Shown piece by piece: positions 22,140 to 34,834 of a stretch of DNA of 64,000 bases (position 1 is the first letter of the stretch; each line of letters starts with the position of its first letter). The translations under genes and the position numbers were made by a program. The stretch is from positions 8,808,109 to 8,872,108 of the forward strand of contig JAJEKV010000004.1 in NCBI GenBank assembly GCA_021234155.1. The letters are read 5' to 3'. This DNA is from Isoetes taiwanensis. Its lineage: Eukaryota > Streptophyta > Lycopodiopsida > Isoetales > Isoetaceae. The notes beneath the pieces are model-generated. The model was not told the origin of the DNA and did no database searches. It saw only the letters and a program-made list of their open reading frames with translations.

Positions 22140-25100
22140 GACTTACTTTTGCAAGGTCGGATTTGCATATCTTTCGAATGGTGCAAAAGATATTCTTGGA
22201 CTTAATAAGGAGAATTTCTGTGAGAGGGTTGAAGACATGGGTTTTATTCGAGAATCATCTCCTCAAACATGCCATCATAGCTGATGAAAAACAAACCTAT
22301 AAACATTTTCCACCTACAAACACACATAGATTCTTGGCTCCCTATACATTCCCCCATGTTTTTCCCTCTATATTTTTGCACAATTTAATTCCTCCTCTAT
22401 ATTTAATCTCTTTATACTGCAAAGAGATTATCAATCAAAGTCTTACATGCAAAGATCATCCAATGTGTAGTCTTGCGAAAGAATTTGTGTCGTTCAGAAA
22501 TTATTGGGTCACGTATGGGTATGGCATAAAAGCACTTTTACACATGTATCTAACGTTGACAAATAGTTCAACTTCAAATAATCTGATTAACTACTTCAAG
22601 ACTCTATAATACTCTGATCTCCTCCAGACTGGAGCTGACCCTAAGATCCAAAATGGACACATCTAGTGGAGCTTCCAGCGATCCAATCCAGGCAGGTACA
22701 GTCCAAGCAGCTACGCAGCTGCAGATGAAACTAGGATGCTACAGTCGCATCCAGCCATAGTAGGAGTTTAGCAATTCCTTGGATGCAGCCAATGTGTCAA
22801 AAATTATAGGCTATTTTCTGCTGCAAGATCATGGAGCACAGGAGATGGTGAGTCTCGCATTGGGTCCGTATCCATTTCTGGCACAGAAATTTCGAAACCG
22901 ATACAAAATCTTGCCCCCAGATGTCCCGATTTCCATAGCCCAGACCGATTGAGACCCGCTGCTTTATACATTCCTGAAAAACTCCCCGTTCCACTTATTC
23001 TCCCTCTGGTATGACCGACGAGCAGATTCTTCTCCAGGATAAAATAGCCGATCTCCATAAACAGAAACTTGAAGCGATTCAGAATCAGCCATTTGGGCAG
23101 GATCTGTTGGGATTGCATGAAAGGATAGGATATATAGGATTGCATGAAAGGATCTGTTGGATGCCCTCACATGCCAAGCGAGCTGCATTCGATCTTTGAA
23201 ACATTGGCGCTCATCTCGCCTCAATTGAGAACACCCAAAACAACCTTTTCTGCAAACGAACTGTGATATCAATGATCCAATGTGCCTTGACCCAATTCCG
23301 GCGCAGAAGAAATAAAAACCTGGATCTACAACCCAAATGCGTTGTTGGGCGGACTGTATTGGATCAATTTCCCAACAAATTGCTGTTTTTTGTTCTAGAT
23401 TCACGCCTGTCCTCTGCTCTGTGCCACATTCTTTTCTGTTCCCAATGCATGAATCTAATTCGCGATTTAATTTGCTTGGCCCATGGCGATGAAGAAATTA
23501 AAAATTCCCCAAGAACCCTGCGCTCCAAAATCTGAGTTTTGCCAAAAACCAAATCTGATTTTTGCGCAGTGTTGAGGCAAGCCAGGGAAGTACGATTGAT
23601 GGGTTCTGGTTTTCCAAATTTTTCTTGCTTTCAATCGGTCAGAAGTACAGCTCAAGAACCCTAATATATTCTTATAAAAGGCTAGGGCATAGATTGCCGT
23701 AATTGAGCTCTGCAAAACCTGATCTGTCTTGTTTCAGTTTTGAAGCAAGAGACCCACGGTTTCCCCGTCGCAATCTGCTTACCTCATTCTCCATCGTCTC
23801 AGCAACTCTGTACCGCCATGAATCTGCAATTTTTATTTTTTGAAGAACACAAACAACCGCATGCTTCTGGCCCAGTTTTTCCTGATTGGAGCCTTAAATG
23901 TGAAGTTTCTTTTGATCAAATGCGATCAACACCCGTAAATTTTTGATTAATTCTGAAAGTGGATCCATCCCCTGCCAGGGCCGCTATTGCGGTGGATCCA
24001 GCCTCACCGGAAGCAGCAAAATTTCTTGTCGTGTGCAGAGAGGGAGGTGCAGAGAACCACAAAAAGAAAAAGAATAAAGAAGTACACGTGTCGGCCTCGC
24101 CTGAGGCAGAACCCAGAAATATTAGCTATAAAAAAATAAAAATTCGAAATTGGATGTATCTTTATATATGGTTTGATGAGTTTGACGGAAGTGGGCGGTT
24201 CAGATTGAATCTGGGTTTTGAAGCTCTGTTCAGTCCTGTGTATCTGTCTCACCTTCGTGCAGCTGAATTTAAAGTCGTAGGATGCAGAATTGCTATATAA
24301 CTAGTAGAGCCAGAGAGATTATGACCTATATCCTGTTGATTAGATTAGCATTTCTATACTAATGTAAAGAAGCTAGATTATGCAACAGGAAAGCCTAAAT
24401 GGTCAAGCAAATTTTAAACAGAAAACAGAGTACCCAGGAGCAAGATGACCCAGGACTCCTATTTTGAATTGAAATGTGAGAATTCCTTCGGAAATTTGTC
24501 AGATTAGACCTGCTAAGATGAAAAATCGGATTCTAAACCAAAGCAGCCTGTTACCTTCCACGGTAAGAAATGAATGGTTTGTTTTGTCGGTCATTGGGGC
24601 TATACAGACGGTGAGAGAGGCCGTTGATGGAACTAAATCTTGGGAATAAGCCCATAACGCTGTGTTTTTCTAGCTTGATACTAATGCATCCCAAGTTGCC
24701 CTTGATTGCTCTGTTTTCTGCTTCAATCTGCTCTTGTGGGGCAGTTTAATTACCCATCTGCTGCAAAAGGGCATGTTTGCCTCTCAATCAAACAAGTCCA
24801 ACCCAGTTTGCGTTCAAACGAGAGCATATTAACAAACATCTTTGCTCTTTTCGGGAGGAAGAACGGGAAAAAAACGAAGGCTGTCAGAAACGGAAGGAAT
24901 TGGAATTTGGGAGCGCAAGGGATAGCTATGGTCAATTAGAAGGCAGGCGATGCTCCTGACACACCAACACCTAAGCCCCATACAAGAATCGCCAGATTTT
25001 TAGGATTTCTCAACCAGTTGGCTGCAAAGCTCCTGACAATTTCCCAGCTCACTCTGCCCACGCCAGGAAGATTGACACCATGTCTACATCCAGTTTCAGT

Positions 25101-27978
25101 ATTGGGAGTTTGACAAGAAATTTCATCTCTTGCTTCTGCAAATTTCTTAAAACTTAGGGGGGGAAACAGCATTCCCATAGAGGGTTTCATCTGGACAGGG
25201 GTTCCTGATGTTCCCAAAGCTGTTAATTTTACCCCCAATTCCCCATCAATTAATAGGCTGCCCACATTTGAGGATTTCATTTTAGACTCAGAAGGCACAT
25301 GATCGCCGTTGTTTTTATTCATTTGCCCCGGGGGGTTCGACTAGATTATGGGGTATGAAACATGTGAGTGCACCAAATGGGTTTTTTTATTGCGTCTCTG
25401 GTACCGTATACATAAGAAAAATATAAGGTTTTTATAGTTTGAATGCCGTATAGATACCAGAGGGAGTGTGGTGGCGCCAATGTGCGATTCGTATTCATAC
25501 TGTAAGGATCCATCATTTTTGGTGAGCTTCTACTGTTGGGGATTCCGTCATCGAGTCTTAGATCAAGGTCTATATTGTATGAATGACGAGGCTGTATGTT
25601 TTAAGTTTCCTTTCATTAACTTATAAAATATCACTTATAAAATTACTTACGTATTAATACTTACATAATAAGTATTAATACTATGATAATATATAAAGTA
25701 ATAGAGATGTCGCTATGTATGGAAAGGGTTGTCAAGTAAAAGTGTTTTGGGCAAGTAATTATATGATATGGGCTGCATTCTTTTACAAATAATGTAGTCG
25801 TATACAAAGGGTTTTTCATATGGAACTGTCGTATACAATGGGTTTTTTGACAACCTAAGGAACGCACATGGCATATATACCTATAATAGAGGTGAATCCC
25901 CCGGGTCATTTGCGGAGTTGGGTCTTGACTCGAGCTGTTCTGCATTGTCCAAAACGCCCCTTTCTGGAAGGAGACTTCGGCATGGGAGATGCCATAGCAA
26001 ACCTGATCAACCTCTAGCTGGAAAGTAGAGAACGAGTTTAGGAGATTAAACTATGTATTGTGGGTCGGAATGAGATGCAAATGGGATCAAAAAGGGGTAG
26101 AACATACGGCAAGGCAGGCCAAAATTTACTCACCGGCAGCCCATTACAGAAAATCTCGCACCCGAATGGAGGCAATGGTGATGCAAATCCAAATCAGGTC
26201 CAAGAATTTGTAAAAGCTTAAAAAAAACCATAGGGAGCAAGCAGAAACGGATTGCTTTTCTGATTACCCAAGTTAGTGCCTGAGTCCTTCATTTGCCCCA
26301 AATTTTGCCGGTCTGTTGGGGCTGGAGAAGGCATTGCCGAGGCGAGACAGAAGGGAGGATCAGCCCATGCTCTTTCACAGCCATGGAAGCGATAGCTCTC
26401 CATAACTCTAACGGAAGAACTAAACGCCTGGGGTATGATTACAGACGCCCCTGCCGCTGCTGCCGCCCTCGCCCATGCCACTGTCATCCCAAACAATCTC
26501 TACCGTCTACCGTCAAACATCCCAAATGAATCTTGGCTGTCTAAGTGTCACTGAGTCTCACAAAACCCTAAAAAAGCACAAGCAATCGCAACCACCTATA
26601 CAGAATTTACTATGGCATATTATACTTAAAATAAATCAAGGCCTTTTATACGTCACTCCACCCTCCAACAAGAGGGTTGCCCCCTACGGGCAACCCAATA
26701 AAAGTTGAACCCATTATCAACTCCAAATATGGAGGTTGATCTTATGAATGCCTGCATAAATGATTGTCATTAGCATATAGCCATAAATACACAATGGATT
26801 TAAAAAGAACCATTTGCTCAAAGCATCTCCTTGCAACCTCTACATTGTTGTGGATATTACAAATACTAAGAAGGCATGCCATCATCAATTGCCAGTTAGT
26901 CAAGAATGTTAGAGCATGCTTTCTTCTGATGTAAAGAATGCAGTAGTAACTTTCATGTACAATTTCTATCTAATTTCCATGCAGAATGAATATAAGCAGT
27001 AAAGGTGAGTTTGCTGCAAGCAATATTCAACAATCATGTGGTCGAGAAGTTCTAGTGGAACACAAGCAAAATGCCTATCTTAGTAAGTTTAAATAATACT
27101 AGCTATAATAGAATATGCCAAGGTGATTAGTTTGAGACATACTTTTATCCACTCCATGCCACAAAAGATCCAGTCCTTCTCATAGAAGGGAATCCAAATT
27201 TGCAATTTCTTTTGAGGCCTTAGTTTTGATCTTGAAAGTCATGGCTCCCAACCCGCTTTTAATAATGTATTGTTTTTATCAGAGCTTTCTTCTTGCATTT
27301 GATAAGGGTTTTTTCCTGCAACATTTTCCTTCTCACTAATCAGTATCATCTGTGCAACCATGGCCAGATTCTTGAGTTTACTGGGTCCAATATGATTATG
27401 AAATAGGGGAATGGATCAATTCTTGTTTTTTTCTAGTTTCTACTCTTATCTAGAATCGCATATTAAACTCAGCAATGCTAATGCTCCGCTCTGCCTTTTT
27501 CCATCGGTTTCTACCATCTGGGTTACAGAGAAGAAATCAAGTAATTTCTATTTCGACGAAATAGCCGAATCTTTGCAGAGCAATATGTATTGAAGAAAAT
27601 TAGATCAAGCCAAAAGGAGGACATGGGCATTGCCTTGTTCCTTAGATTCATAGAAAGATTTGAAGGGTTTGTGGGCTGACCTGAATTTGCCATAGCCAGA
27701 GCTGACCTTTGGAATTGCCTTCTTCCCACCATTGCCAGGCGTCAAGGTTGGAATGTCAAAACTTGAGGTAGAATGAAAGGAAAGAACCACAGACTGAAAG
27801 ATAACAGCCTTGTGATATGGAAGGTCACAATCCCAGCCCTCATTCCAAAATCTTAAGCATTGGATCTGTGCAGATCAATCTAGGCAAAAAGTTCTATGTC
27901 TCCCTGATACGAACCAAGCTCCCAGCTCTTAAATTCGGTCTCCTAGTTGTTAAACTCGGTCGCAGCTCCCAGCTCCCA
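22140..27978. other. Non-coding or unassigned region
   Basis: Many short frames occur on both strands, but none carries a domain I know. The best are minus-strand frames at 24936-25322 (128 codons) and 26218-26496. The latter starts MFGMTVAWARAAAAAGASVI, a transit-peptide-like alanine-rich start, and a strong GTGAGT donor-like site follows near 26132. These could be exons of an unrecognised or decayed plant gene on the minus strand. A perfect 9-bp hairpin (GGGTTGCCC-CCTAC-GGGCAACCC) is near 26674-26696. Confidence 0.3.
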
Positions 27979-27988
27979 TCTTTGTTGC

Positions 27989-28310
27989 GGAGAGTTTGAA
28001 GAATCCGGCCCCCCTCTATTGTAGAAACTGGCCTGTGCAGCGATTGAAGCAGATGGCCCCTCCCATTGAAGGAATCCCCCCTTTGAATCTATCCGGCCCC
28101 CTCTGCAGCTGATTTAGTACAGTAAAAAAATACCAAAATTCTTGTACAGTTTGTCTTATCTGGGTGATGCAGTAGAGGGAGGGCCGAAGAGGGAGGGCCG
28201 AATAGGTTCAAACGGGGGGGCCGGATTAGTTCAATGGAGGGGGCCGGATACTACTGTAACTGCGCAGGCCGGATACTACAGTAGAGGGGGGCCGGATTCT
28301 TCAACTGTCC
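27989..28310. mobile_element. Mutator-like MITE with 9-bp target duplication
   Basis: CTTTGTTGC flanks the element directly at 27980-27988 and 28311-28319, the 9-bp duplication length typical of Mutator-like elements. The ends form imperfect inverted repeats of about 45 bp sharing GAAGAATCCGGCCCCCCTCTA and, further in, 'ggcctgygcag'. The interior repeats the motif GGGGGCCGGAT/ATCCGGCCCCC several times in both orientations, giving a highly foldable 322-bp unit. No coding sequence, so non-autonomous. Confidence 0.75.
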
Positions 28311-28782
28311 CTTTGTTGCAGGGATCTTGAGGTACAGAGACATGGCCAAGCAGAGCGCGAGCCTTAGCAATATGCTCGGACCGTAGCAATGGGCAGCATG
28401 CACCGCACATAACCAAGCTCAACAAAAGATCGGAGCATCTAGAGGCGACCTGCAGTACCTAAGTTCGGAGGCGACCTGTTGCCGGCACTTGCGGCACAGC
28501 AGGGCGGAGCGGTGCGTAACATAGTTAATTTTCTCTTCCTATTAGCTCGCATTAGAGTCTGTGCCAGAGTACTGACTCCTGGCACTGATATGGCGCTGGA
28601 AGAAAAGCCATCGCCGATCTTATCCTGTTGCTCCGCTAATAGTAGGGCAGAGATATTGATTTTTCTTTTTTGTTTGAATAAATATGCTATTTTTTTTCCG
28701 TCGAAACACAGAATATGCCAAAAAGTAGATGTGTCATTAACTAGACAAAAAGGCACCTTGCCAATAGCAATTATATGAGTTA

Positions 28783-28804
28783 GACAAGAAATTTATCGCG
28801 GCGG
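28783..28804. repeat. GC-rich palindrome element, half copy
   Basis: 'gacaagaaatttatcgcggcgg' matches the left half of the elements at 20614 and 22091, then diverges. It is either truncated or an empty/excised site. Confidence 0.5.
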
Positions 28805-28854
28805 ATGTATTAGGGAAGTGACTTTCCTCTACTGGCTCATTTACTAATTAGAAC

Positions 28855-29315
28855 TCTGTTTGCCCTAGATCCTATAAAGATTCCTTTAGGTTCCATAAGG
28901 ATTCCCCATGATTCTTGTATGATTCCTCTGGGTTCTCTAAGATTCTCTTATGATTTTGTTGTTTTGTTAAGATTTTATAAAGATTACCTCAGATTCTCTT
29001 AAGATTCTGATACATTCTCTAATATTCTATATGAAAATTCCTTTAGATTCTCTAAGATTCTATCAAGATCCTCCTAGATGCTCTAACTTTCCTCTAGATT
29101 CTCTTAAATACCACGAAGATTCCCCATGATTATATAAAGGTTTCCCTAGATTCTCAAAGATTCTATGAAGCTTCTTCATGATTCTCTAAGATTCTATAAG
29201 GATTCTTTTAGATTCTCTTAAGATTTGTCTAGATTGTTAAAGATTCTCTCAAGATTCCTTAAGATTCTAGGAACCTTTCACATAGGTTCTTTAAAATTCC
29301 ATGAAGATTCTCCAT
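28855..29315. repeat. Degenerate tandem repeat of GATTCT-type units
   Basis: About 460 bp are built from variations of 'agattctctaagattctat' and 'aaggattcctttagattct'. The basic period is about 12-16 bp and higher-order units are roughly twice that. Copies differ at many positions, so this is an old minisatellite. There is no ORF. Confidence 0.8.
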
Positions 29316-30585
29316 TTCGATTGCATTGGCTCTAATGGCATTGAAACAATGGCAAATTACCAGTGTCGGAAAGCTCTCGACGAGAGGAATCCAATGGCGT
29401 GGGGTCCTTCTTGATCTAATCAACCATTGTGGAATATGGTTGTTTGAAGCAGAGGTAGAAAAAAGAAGATTTCTAGAATGCTATTGTGCCACTTCACCCT
29501 TTCCACATTAATTAGAGCACCACTTCTTGGCACCTTCCTTAACCTACTCAAAAAGTTCGCACACATGTCAAGATTTTTGAATAGAATGTTGGATAACAAA
29601 ATGTTGAGGTATCAATTTTTAGAAAGAATTCATTAGTAATAAATACGCCATGGGACGTGTAAAAAAAGGGCTTAAAAATATTAAAAACATTATCTGAAGT
29701 ATATTATCCAAAGTGTTAGAAATAAATAAGTCTTTGGACACGTGTCAAAAAATGGCTTTAAAAGTGTTAACAAACGAATAAGCCACGTGTCCACAAAAGA
29801 AACAGAGATCCTTGGAGAATATTCTATAGGAATCTTGCCTATAGCAATTATATTGTCTAGATAAAGTCCTTTTCAAGGTTTTTATGAAAATAATTGCCAA
29901 GGAGGCCTTGCCACAAAATTCTACCCGACATAAAAAAAGGATCTTAATGCTGCAACAATAGAATGAAAAATGATTCATTCATGAAGCTCTTTGAGCAATC
30001 CACATGTCCATAGTTTTTCATACTCTATTCTAACATCAAGTCATGGAGTTTTATATGCTTGGCCAATCTGCATATATATAGTTTAGGCTATTGAAATTGA
30101 ATATTTTACAATCACTCGGATTAACCAGCTCATATTACCCAGTTAACTGCATTTTTTGTTTCTTCCATATTCTTTGCTCCTTATTGCAAGTTTTCTTGAT
30201 CTGCGTGTTGCCCATCATTGGATCACAAATCTTCCAATACTCGAAAGAGTCTTCTAATGATTATTGCAATAATCTTCCAATTACCCTTAAAATGGATAAT
30301 GATGATCTATCTATCGTGCTAGTGAATGTTTCATGCTCTAATCATCTACATCCCTTAGAGGCAATCCATCATTATCCACGAGCCGCCACGAGCAAGTGTT
30401 TCCACTTGACAAGGTACTAAAGGGACTATGACCTTCACGTCTTCTTGAATGCATTAATGGCAACAGACAACAGAGATGGGGAGGTGGATTTAGATCATCA
30501 ACCCCTGCGGCAGCAATCTTTACGAGGCCTGAATGCATGCTGATACTTTAATGTTTCAATAGAAAAGTAGCTTTATTTTACCTAT
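29316..30585. other. Intergenic DNA, nothing recognised
   Basis: Only short frames without recognisable motifs occur. Repeated 'cacgtgtc' phrases near 29735 and 29778 lie in an AT-rich setting, but no element boundary is evident. Confidence 0.4.
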
Positions 30586-30589
30586 CAAG

Positions 30590-31465
30590 TGGTGCATGAG
30601 ATCGCCTCCGCAATCTCTAGAAGTGACAAAGCAATACTACTTTCACAACATAGAAAACCTCCTCATCTCCTGTTTATTGCAAAACTGGTCAAGGATGAGA
30701 GGATCGTGGTAGAAACTGTATTGAGCAGGACCGAAGCCGTTACCTTTGCTTGGAACCAACCACCTTTGGGAAATAATTACTGAAACTTGAGCAAGGCTAA
30801 TTTGTACTCCCGTTTGATCTCTGCTGCTAGTACTAATACCACGTAATATGCTCCAGCAATCAAGATTTTGCCAAGAGTCTATTATTTGGGTGAACATTAT
30901 AGGAAATATAGTAGCATAGGCCAATTCTTCCCATGCTTGTTTTCCCAGATTTGAGAATTCTAGAATTCCTCCATGACCCTGTTGGTCAAGCCTAAGTCAT
31001 GACCTGCTTCAACAATCAGAAACACTCCTTAGGTTGGTGAGTACCAAACCAATGCAAGTGGCATGAGCCAATGCTGTTTTAAGTCTCCCCATCTCTAGCG
31101 GAACTTTTGCATGAACTTGTTGTGCAAGCTTAGCTTTATATTTGCTAATAATCCCCGGAATTTAACCTGGGATAGAACTAAGAAACTATAGAAGCATGTA
31201 TCTACCATATCTATCCCTTGCTTGGGGACCTTCGAGAGCTCCAAGAGCTCTAACCAGGCTTTAATCCCATGTTGAGAATACAAATGATGGAAAAGAAGCA
31301 CTAGAATTGATTAGATTAATAATGGGACAAGAGGTCCTTAAATACAAATGTAAGAGCCATCTACTCCTTAATGCAAGGAGTTGTTCGACGGCTATGGTAG
31401 CTGGAATGCCACCTAAGCTCATAACTCCAACAGTCTTTGCAAGAGCTAAATAGTATGAAGTCAAA
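30590..31465 (-). pseudogene. Possible LINE RT C-terminal remnant
   Basis: The minus strand reads LAKTVGVMSLGGIPATIAVE followed by QLLALRSRWLLHLYL (about 31450-31350). This resembles the 'GGlGi....q..AL..KWi...l' segment after the LINE reverse-transcriptase core. Further minus-strand pieces down to 30643 keep some coding feel but contain several shifts. It lies head to head with the plus-strand endonuclease remnant at 31470. Confidence 0.35.
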
Positions 31466-31469
31466 CTGA

Positions 31470-32050
31470 CTTTTCGATATTGGTGGTTTGTCATCGAACA
31501 TCCTCTGCATACAAGAGACGAGATCGAACAACCCAGCCAACTTTGAGACAACTAAGTACAGGTGTCTGCTCAACAGCAACGCATGCAGAATAGTCACACT
31601 CTATGACGACAACATGCTCAAACTTCTCCACCAGGAACAAGTCACGGACCCTGAGTCACTGCCACCCTCGCTACGTTCCAAGACTGGACAGGGGGGCCGT
31701 CGTCCAGACGGCCAATATACAACGTCGAAGCAATTGCGAACAGTGCAACATCGCAACCCACAGCCAACACCAACAACGCAATAGAAGCCACCAGGACGGT
31801 CCACATGGGAGATTTCAACATAGACACCTTGCGATAAAAACATTATCATCGCGACCCTCCAAGCCACCATGCCCAGCCTCACCCAATAAGTCAACACCCC
31901 CGGGCGCTCCACATTGCTATTCGACCACATCTAGCAGACTTCAAGCCCACGCTCTGCAACACCGGTCACTGCTTCTGGACATATATAGCATTCACTTGAA
32001 GAAGAATACAACTTCAAAAAATGCTCAATGGGCTCAGCCTAAGTAGTATA
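31470..32050 (+). pseudogene. LINE endonuclease remnant
   Basis: The plus strand reads GGLSSNILCIQETRS near 31485-31520, with the glutamate of the APE-type endonuclease 'xQET' motif. Near 31800-31830 another frame reads HMGDFNIDTL, the 'GDFN' catalytic block. Near 31920 FDHI resembles the following conserved 'xDHI/Y' region. Frameshifts lie between them and no RT follows in this orientation. Which LINE family it belongs to is not clear. Confidence 0.55.
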
Positions 32051-32871
32051 AAGTCATCAATACTTTCTCTTCTCCTCCTCAGTATGGATACCTCCGAGAT
32101 CTCCAGTCATCATGCATGCTCTAAAAACAGTAGCTAAACATATCTGTCAATCTTATTGCTATCAGCTAATTGAATTCCTTTCTCAAATGCATTAATAATT
32201 TTCTTATTCTAGACATCCCTGCCCCTATTTGTAAGTGCTCTTTCATGTGCGATGTCTCCAAAAATGATATGCACATTGCATGCTTCTCTGCACCACCATA
32301 CAACCAATGCAAAGCACACTATCTACTAAGTTCTACAACACAAAACAAGCAAACCATGGAATGATGAAACCTGAACAAAGCCACTCTCACAGAAACCATG
32401 AAAACACACTCTTGGAACACCAGAGGGAAACCCCTCGTGTTAGGATAAAAAGAATTTCATTTATAAGTAAACTGTTACAAAGCCCTGTAGTAGATAGACA
32501 CCCTATGTATAACTTAGCCAACCTTAGGTATGGAACCATTTCCACATGGCACCATCCTATTGGTAACCTGCCACATGGACGCACCCCATTGGAGCCACAT
32601 GGCATAACATGTCAACCCTAACCTACTAAGGGCCAAACCCTAGACCTAGGCCATTCTTCTGGCTCCAACAATTCTGGACCTCAGCTCGTGTTCGTAACTC
32701 TGTTTTGAAGATCGTTTCCTGTAGCACAGCCTAGTGCAGCAGTCCCAGGAGTGCATGCCCATCAAGAGAAGTAGAATCTACCCCAAAACATCTGCAGGGT
32801 GATGGAGATACCAGGAGCTCACAAGACTTCCTCTGGAGCAGGTATTTTGAGTAGATTCTTGTAGCGGCCTC

Positions 32872-33005
32872 TGATACGAATATGGTAGCTTGGGGGAGTA
32901 GCCTTGGAAGTTAGTCTTGGTGGACTAGCATGGGTGTCTAAGTTTGGCAAATTATTGGCAAGGAAAGGCAATAAAGGCAACCTATGATCCATATTTATGA
33001 TGCTA
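32872..33005 (+). repeat. Dispersed repeat, LTR-like (plus copy)
   Basis: The block 'gaatatggtagcttggggga' through 'gttagtcttggtggactagc' to 'ttggcaaattattggcaagg' is present in reverse complement at about 38150-38300. A TATAAATAG box about 45 bp beyond the shared part (33050-33058) suggests a decayed LTR with its promoter, perhaps Copia-type. I found no second LTR or primer-binding site. Confidence 0.5.
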
Positions 33006-33059
33006 AAAAGGCTTAGCTAAATAAAAAAGGGCTAAAGTCGTAGAGACCTATAAATAGAC

Positions 33060-34550
33060 GTTGAACTTCAGTTACATATATCTTGGCAACTAGAGCTCCG
33101 ATTGAAAGATTCTTATATCGTTGAAACCAATTCGGAGTCTAGTTTCCGAATTGGGGTGGCACTTTCTGTGATTCATCCGAATAAGAGAGATATAGCCAGA
33201 AGAGTGATAGGGGGTCAAAGAAGACTGCTCTACTCATTCGCGCTTGAATCTGATTCTAAGAAAACCATTACTTTTTCTTAGAGCTTCAGCTGTTCTTGTT
33301 CAACAACCTGTTATTATCCTAGAGCCTAACTCTTGGTGTCTTATATTGAGGACCGCTAGCTCAAGGAAGGAGCTACCAGTGGAAGCTGATTGTCAGGCCT
33401 TGTCATAATTCTGCCAATTCTTAGCACCGAATGACACGGTTGGGCGGTGAATTCATACATTGGTTATTGCATTTTGACCTAGCTCCAGTTTTGGTGAACT
33501 AGAGCTTGGCCAGTCTGAGTTATCCATGTAACTCATATTGTATGTTTGTTTCAAATAGATATCTTTTGTCATTGCTAACAGTTTGATTGTGGATTATGTA
33601 GTAATTCTGGATGGATTACAGATTGGGAGACCATGAATTGATTGAGAATCCTTAAATAAGGTTTCAGGGAGATAAAAGGTATGGTTCATTGGTGTGATCC
33701 ATAACAGCCTCGCTCCTTCAGTCCAGTATATGTATTTTTGCATGTATGTACATGAGGCATGCATGCAGTATGCACATAAGCAAGGGTTTACTTCTTTGGA
33801 AAAGGGTTTACAAAAGGGAATTTTTGCAAGAGAAGGTTTTTGGAGCTTTGTGGTGCTGAGGAAATACCGAGGAGGCCAGAGGAGGATTGCACCGGAGTTT
33901 GAAGAGACTGCATCAAATCTTCTTCTTTCAGGTGAAGTTTTCACTGATCTATCTGAGATTTCATATGTTGCAGATTGGATTCAAGCACGTTATGGATAAA
34001 AGATGATGAATTGTGATCATGGAAAGGAGGAAGGATTTATTTGCTAGAACCTTAATACTATAACTAGATCACATGCTACAGAAGTATCACCAGTATCACG
34101 TGCACTGCTATAAAGGCAAATTTCAAATATAGATCCTTGAGATTTAGTATGGCTTGTCAGATGGGAATCTCTCTAGATTCAAAGCAATAAGACAGATTTG
34201 AATAATGAAATGAGGAAATAAATTATCGAAAAATATTGAAATCTTAGAGGCAGCTTCCGAAAGCATCTTTGGCAGACCTTGGAGTGTCTTGAAAAGGGTC
34301 GATTGTGTCTAGGATGGGCTATTTTCAGAGCAGAAGGTTCGGATTTGGGAGTAAGATGAGGAATTTCAGTTTTTAGAATTGATAACATAAACTTTCCTGG
34401 CAAATTTCCAGCCCAGAAAACCACCTTGAAACTACGATGGAGCCACTTGGAATTCTTTGGAACATAGAGTCAGGGCCAGATTAGAAGATTTCGGGCTCCA
34501 ATAAGCCTAAATCAAGGCCATCAGGATGAGTTTGAGCTGGTCGGCGCCAA
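33060..34550. other. Intergenic DNA, nothing recognised
   Basis: A 101-codon plus-strand frame at 33694-33999 has no domain I know. The rest is non-coding. Confidence 0.35.
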
Positions 34551-34574
34551 ACTCCAACATCCAGGTTTTTGACC

Positions 34575-34634
34575 TTTTTGTATTGTATTGTATTGTATTG
34601 TATTGTATTGTATTGTATTGTATTGTATTGTATT
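34575..34634 (+). repeat. (TATTG)n pentanucleotide repeat
   Basis: Eleven or so consecutive TATTG/GTATT units lie just upstream of the snap-back inverted repeat. The unit differs from the (ATTCT)n tail of the LINE family but has the same period. It could be a tail of another non-LTR insertion. Confidence 0.85.
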
Positions 34635-34645
34635 CTTTGGATTTG

Positions 34646-34719
34646 TTAAGTTGTTGGTTTGGTCATATTTATTACCATGTCAAAACATGGTAATAAATAT
34701 GACCAAACCAACAACTTAA
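34646..34719. repeat. Perfect 35-bp inverted repeat, 4-nt loop
   Basis: 34646-34680 and 34685-34719 are exact reverse complements over 35 bases, separated by CAAA. The left arm is genomic flank plus the start of a target duplication. The right arm begins with the rest of that duplication (to 34689) and is then a copy of the flank. A LINE 3'-end copy follows directly at 34720. See the findings for the proposed origin. Confidence 0.95.
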
Positions 34720-34815
34720 TCCTAGTAGTAATGATTGTACTAGCCCATTGTATGGGTCCCATGACCTATTGGTCTCCGTGGACGTTAAAAAAACTATTCT
34801 ATTCTATTCTATTCT
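34720..34815 (+). mobile_element. LINE 3'-UTR copy with (ATTCT)n tail and 19-bp TSD
   Basis: It starts inside the family hairpin (TCCTAGTAGTAATGATTGTA), runs through 'gggtcccatgacctattggt' and 'ccgtggacgttaaaa', and ends in ATTCT units. A 19-bp direct repeat (ATTACCATGTCAAAACATG) lies at 34671-34689 and 34816-34834, bounding the insertion together with 30 bp of inverted flank at 34690-34719. Confidence 0.85.
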
Positions 34816-34834
34816 ATTACCATGTCAAAACATG

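Noticed and set aside
26218-26496. Chloroplast-targeted protein gene on the minus strand
   Set aside because: Only an alanine-rich first frame and a donor-like GTGAGT are visible. No second exon or known domain could be linked, so I left it as part of the unassigned region.
34575-34634. Telomere-like array
   Set aside because: The TATTG unit is not a plant telomere repeat (TTTAGGG), and the array is internal and short.
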